From Phoronis australis (Eukaryota; Phoronida; Phoronidae), in the NCBI GenBank assembly GCA_002633005.1, contig NMRA01000060.1, forward strand, positions 728,851 to 792,850: a stretch of 64,000 nucleotides of DNA, read 5' to 3'. Position numbers and translations under genes: made by a program. Every line of letters starts with the position of its first letter. The stretch's first letter is position 1. The notes beneath the pieces are model-generated. The model worked only from the letters and a program-made list of their open reading frames with translations, did not search any database and was not told the origin of the DNA. Positions 61,418 through 64,000 of the stretch are shown piece by piece.

Positions 61418-61719
61418 TTTAGACTCCACACAGTCTGCCATGTGAATGCAGGGCAGAAACAAAACAGGTGTATAATGATTTCAATTTAGTTTCTGTTTGA
61501 TTGGTAATTGTGTCTAATTTTTCTCATTTAATTGGACAACTATAAGGTTATTAAGGACATTTAATTAAAATTAATTTAACGTCTTTTCATTGGACTTGCC
61601 ATGTTTACTTAGCCTCCTGATTTGAATTGTTGACTCATTCAGTGACTAGGAAAATATAAACATCAGCTCAACTCCAACAAATCGGTTTTTATTCAAAGGG
61701 AAAAAAGAGATTTTCTATG
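61418..61719 (+). repeat. 302-bp near-identical direct duplication, copy 1
   Basis: It matches 61831-62132 over the full 302 bases with about two mismatches and ends exactly before the single N at 61720. Confidence 0.95.
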
Positions 61720-61830
61720 NCTTTACTTCGATGGTCATTAACTACCGAAGCCAGTATGAACGGTCCAGTTAACTGCGCTGTTTACGTCGACGCTCCGCTC
61801 AGACCGGAGTTAAGTCAATATGAAAGGGCC

Positions 61831-62132
61831 TTTAGACTCCACACAGTCTGCCATGTGAATGCAGGGCAGAAACAAAACAGGTGTATAATGATTTCAATTT
61901 AGTTTCTGTTTGATTGGTAATTGTGTCTAATTTTACTCATTTAATTCGACAACTATAAGGTTATTAAGGACATTTAATTAAAATTAATTTAACGTCTTTT
62001 CATTGGACTTGCCATGTTTACTTAGCCTCCTGATTTGAATTGTTGACTCATTCAGTGACTAGGAAAATATAAACATCAGCTCAACTCCAACAAATCGGTT
62101 TTTATTCAAAGGGAAAAAAGAGATTTTCTATG
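61831..62132 (+). repeat. 302-bp near-identical direct duplication, copy 2
   Basis: Second copy of 61418-61719. The 110 bases between N and this copy (61721-61830) are GC-richer and do not match the left flank of copy 1. Confidence 0.95.
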
Positions 62133-64000
62133 GTAATCCTATTCAATGAAGGCACCATTCAAAGTTGTATTAGCCGCCAATGAATAGTCTATTCTTGTCC
62201 TGTGATTTGACTGCTTATGCCAACAAAGGTTGACAAATTTCACAAGAGCTTAAAAATGTCTGGCCTCTCTGTCTCACCCTGTCGGCCATACTTAAAAGTT
62301 AGTTCACTTTTTCAGCACTGTAGGTCTGGAGCTCTGCTGTTCGCACCAAGATGTGTTTTTGCAGTTAGAAATTGATAAATGTATTCGACTAATTGATAGT
62401 AAGACTGTCTTAGGAGCCCCTGTTATAGTATGGTATATGGCTATATGTACTCCACCTTTTTGCTTGTGTGTTGAGTATTTTGTAGTCACACAACATGTTC
62501 AATATAAAATGTTTGGCCATTCTTAAAAGTTCCACACCTGTTCACTTGTAGAAACAATTAAAACTACTATAAACCCACACTCTGTTCAAGAAGCAAACTT
62601 GTGTTTCAGACCACTTACACTATGAAATTGGCCTCAACTTGTTCCTTATTCAGATGAGAAGAGATTTCTCGGTTGTCAAGGAACACCAGTGGTAATTCTT
62701 TGTCCCCATGTTCAGCAAATAAAATGACATGCTGCCACAAGTCAGTTTGTAGTGCTTGATCTCTAGCAATAGGGAATTATGTAACAGTCACTTACACAGA
62801 GTCTCCCATTTTGACAACCTGTTTTCTCCACTGAATAATGGACATAAAACTTGTTCTCAAAATGCTGGATCCCCTGTAAATGACTATAATCGAAAGTGGT
62901 CAGTTGTTTTGAAGCTTTGAAATCACCTTCAATTTGACTAAAAATTTTGAAACCATTTTGTAATGGTGATTGGTTTAAGTTAAAAGTGGTGTTTCTGGAA
63001 TTGATTTCTTCTTCATAATAACAGAGTCAAACATGAATCTGTTGTTCTGGACAGAGAACATTCTCATCAGATATCTTTAGGTTCCATGTCTGCAACTGTC
63101 CACTTGAACCATTGGTTGGGATATACTAGAAAGCTAACAGTTACATCTTTGTCTGATGATCAGCGTGACCATGACAACAACAGTGAGAGATGTTATGATC
63201 TCACTCCAACACCTCCAGAGTTGTGGCCAATATGGCTGTTAAGAATGCACTGGTCTTGCTCTCCTTTGTGTGAAGAACATTATTGTTTGCTAGACATGTT
63301 TGATCAAAGTATCAAGCTGGAAAGATGTCCTTGGGCAGATTATCCTCTCTTCTGTCCTGTAAAATGATTTATCAAGGATGTTAACCTTTCTTCATCTTAT
63401 GTTTTACCTCCATATCATTTGTGCTTTGGGTTGTAACTGTTCCAGTTTTGGCTAGTCAGGTAGAACCTATCCTAGACACTGAGAGTAGCAGAAACTCTGT
63501 GCAGTTACAGTTGAGGTCTTATGTAAATATTTGTATTCAAATATGTAAAAGCATGATGTTGGATTATATGACCTGTTGTTTGTTTTATTTCCATCTGAGC
63601 AATAGCCACAGGTCTGTTGGACCTCTCTATTTGAGTTTCACTTTGGCTGCAAATATTTATTTTTGGCACCATAGTTTTTGCACTGTCTTGTAATTCCACA
63701 ATTTTAAATGGGTTTTGTTGTTGGTGTGTCCCTATTGAAAGAAGGTCGGATAGGGACATAGGGGTGCACCCTGCTGTCTGTCTCAGAGTGTGTTGTGACT
63801 TTTTCTGCATTCTTGGATGTCTCTCGTGGAATTTTTGTTTCTGTTAACTCCAACCATGTTTTAACACTGGCTTTATAATCAGAGCTAAGCTTTATGTCTG
63901 ACATTGAGTGGTCCTTAATATAGGATGCAGGCATTGAGGGACTGATTGATTTAAAGATTGTTCCCTGATCTGTGTGAACAGTGAAGTTCCGTGTTACATC

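Larger units (their letters stand above)
49840..64000 (+). other. Ephrin intron 1 (at least 14 kb)
   Basis: From the donor at 49840 to the window's edge no second ephrin exon (cupredoxin-like domain with conserved Cys) was seen on the plus strand. The stretch holds repeats and one mobile element, listed separately. Between 55.3 and 61.4 kb and beyond 62.1 kb nothing was recognised except AT-rich sequence. Another gene inside cannot be excluded. Confidence 0.5.

Overview
The window is nuclear DNA of an invertebrate animal, and the assembly is a draft. Long introns with GT-AG borders, animal gene families (zinc transporter, peptide-type GPCR, ephrin), many decayed transposons, microsatellites, two long N gaps and five single Ns all point that way. 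Sequence alone does not give the phylum. The palindrome TACATGTA and ends of the type GGCGGATTTAGGGG recur through the window.

Left part (1-11 kb). The 5' half of an SLC30A1/A10-type zinc transporter lies on the minus strand. Four coding exons (7266-7084, 4745-4623, 1566-1470, 517-191) join in phase and cover TM1 to TM4 and the His-rich cytosolic loop; the rest lies left of the window. A 16-bp minisatellite at 1-192 runs into the last donor site. A 5'-truncated Ty3/Gypsy element (about 8.3-10.98 kb, plus strand) sits upstream of the transporter, with pol open except for one stop.

Centre left (11-22 kb). No secure gene. It holds a 295-bp near-identical duplication around a single N, a diverged inverted repeat pair (13.15-13.55 and 18.54-18.96 kb), decayed coding sequence near 16.7-17.1 kb, and a 1-kb satellite whose units can form hairpins (19.37-20.42 kb).

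Centre (22-30 kb). A class A GPCR lies on the minus strand: one large exon (23464-22227) and a small signal-peptide exon (29406-29316), which join in phase over a 5.85-kb intron. The intron holds a decayed non-LTR retrotransposon and small MITE-like elements.

Centre right (30-49 kb). Mostly mobile-element debris: a gapped element with terminal inverted repeats and a 5-bp target duplication (30.09-31.22 kb; second copy at 54.43-55.27 kb, miniature at 16.19-16.34 kb), an inverted duplication carrying THAP-domain starts (35.55-36.88 kb), a 125-bp palindromic MITE and retrotransposon fragments. A candidate two-exon gene for a 57-residue protein is on the minus strand at 33269-32359.

Right part (49.7-64 kb). 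The first exon of an ephrin gene is on the plus strand (49694-49839), followed by an intron of at least 14 kb that fills the rest of the window. It contains a hairpin, a tandem duplication, the second gapped element and a 302-bp duplication around another single N.

The genes belong to unrelated processes (zinc export, peptide signalling, axon/cell-contact signalling) and show no shared pathway.
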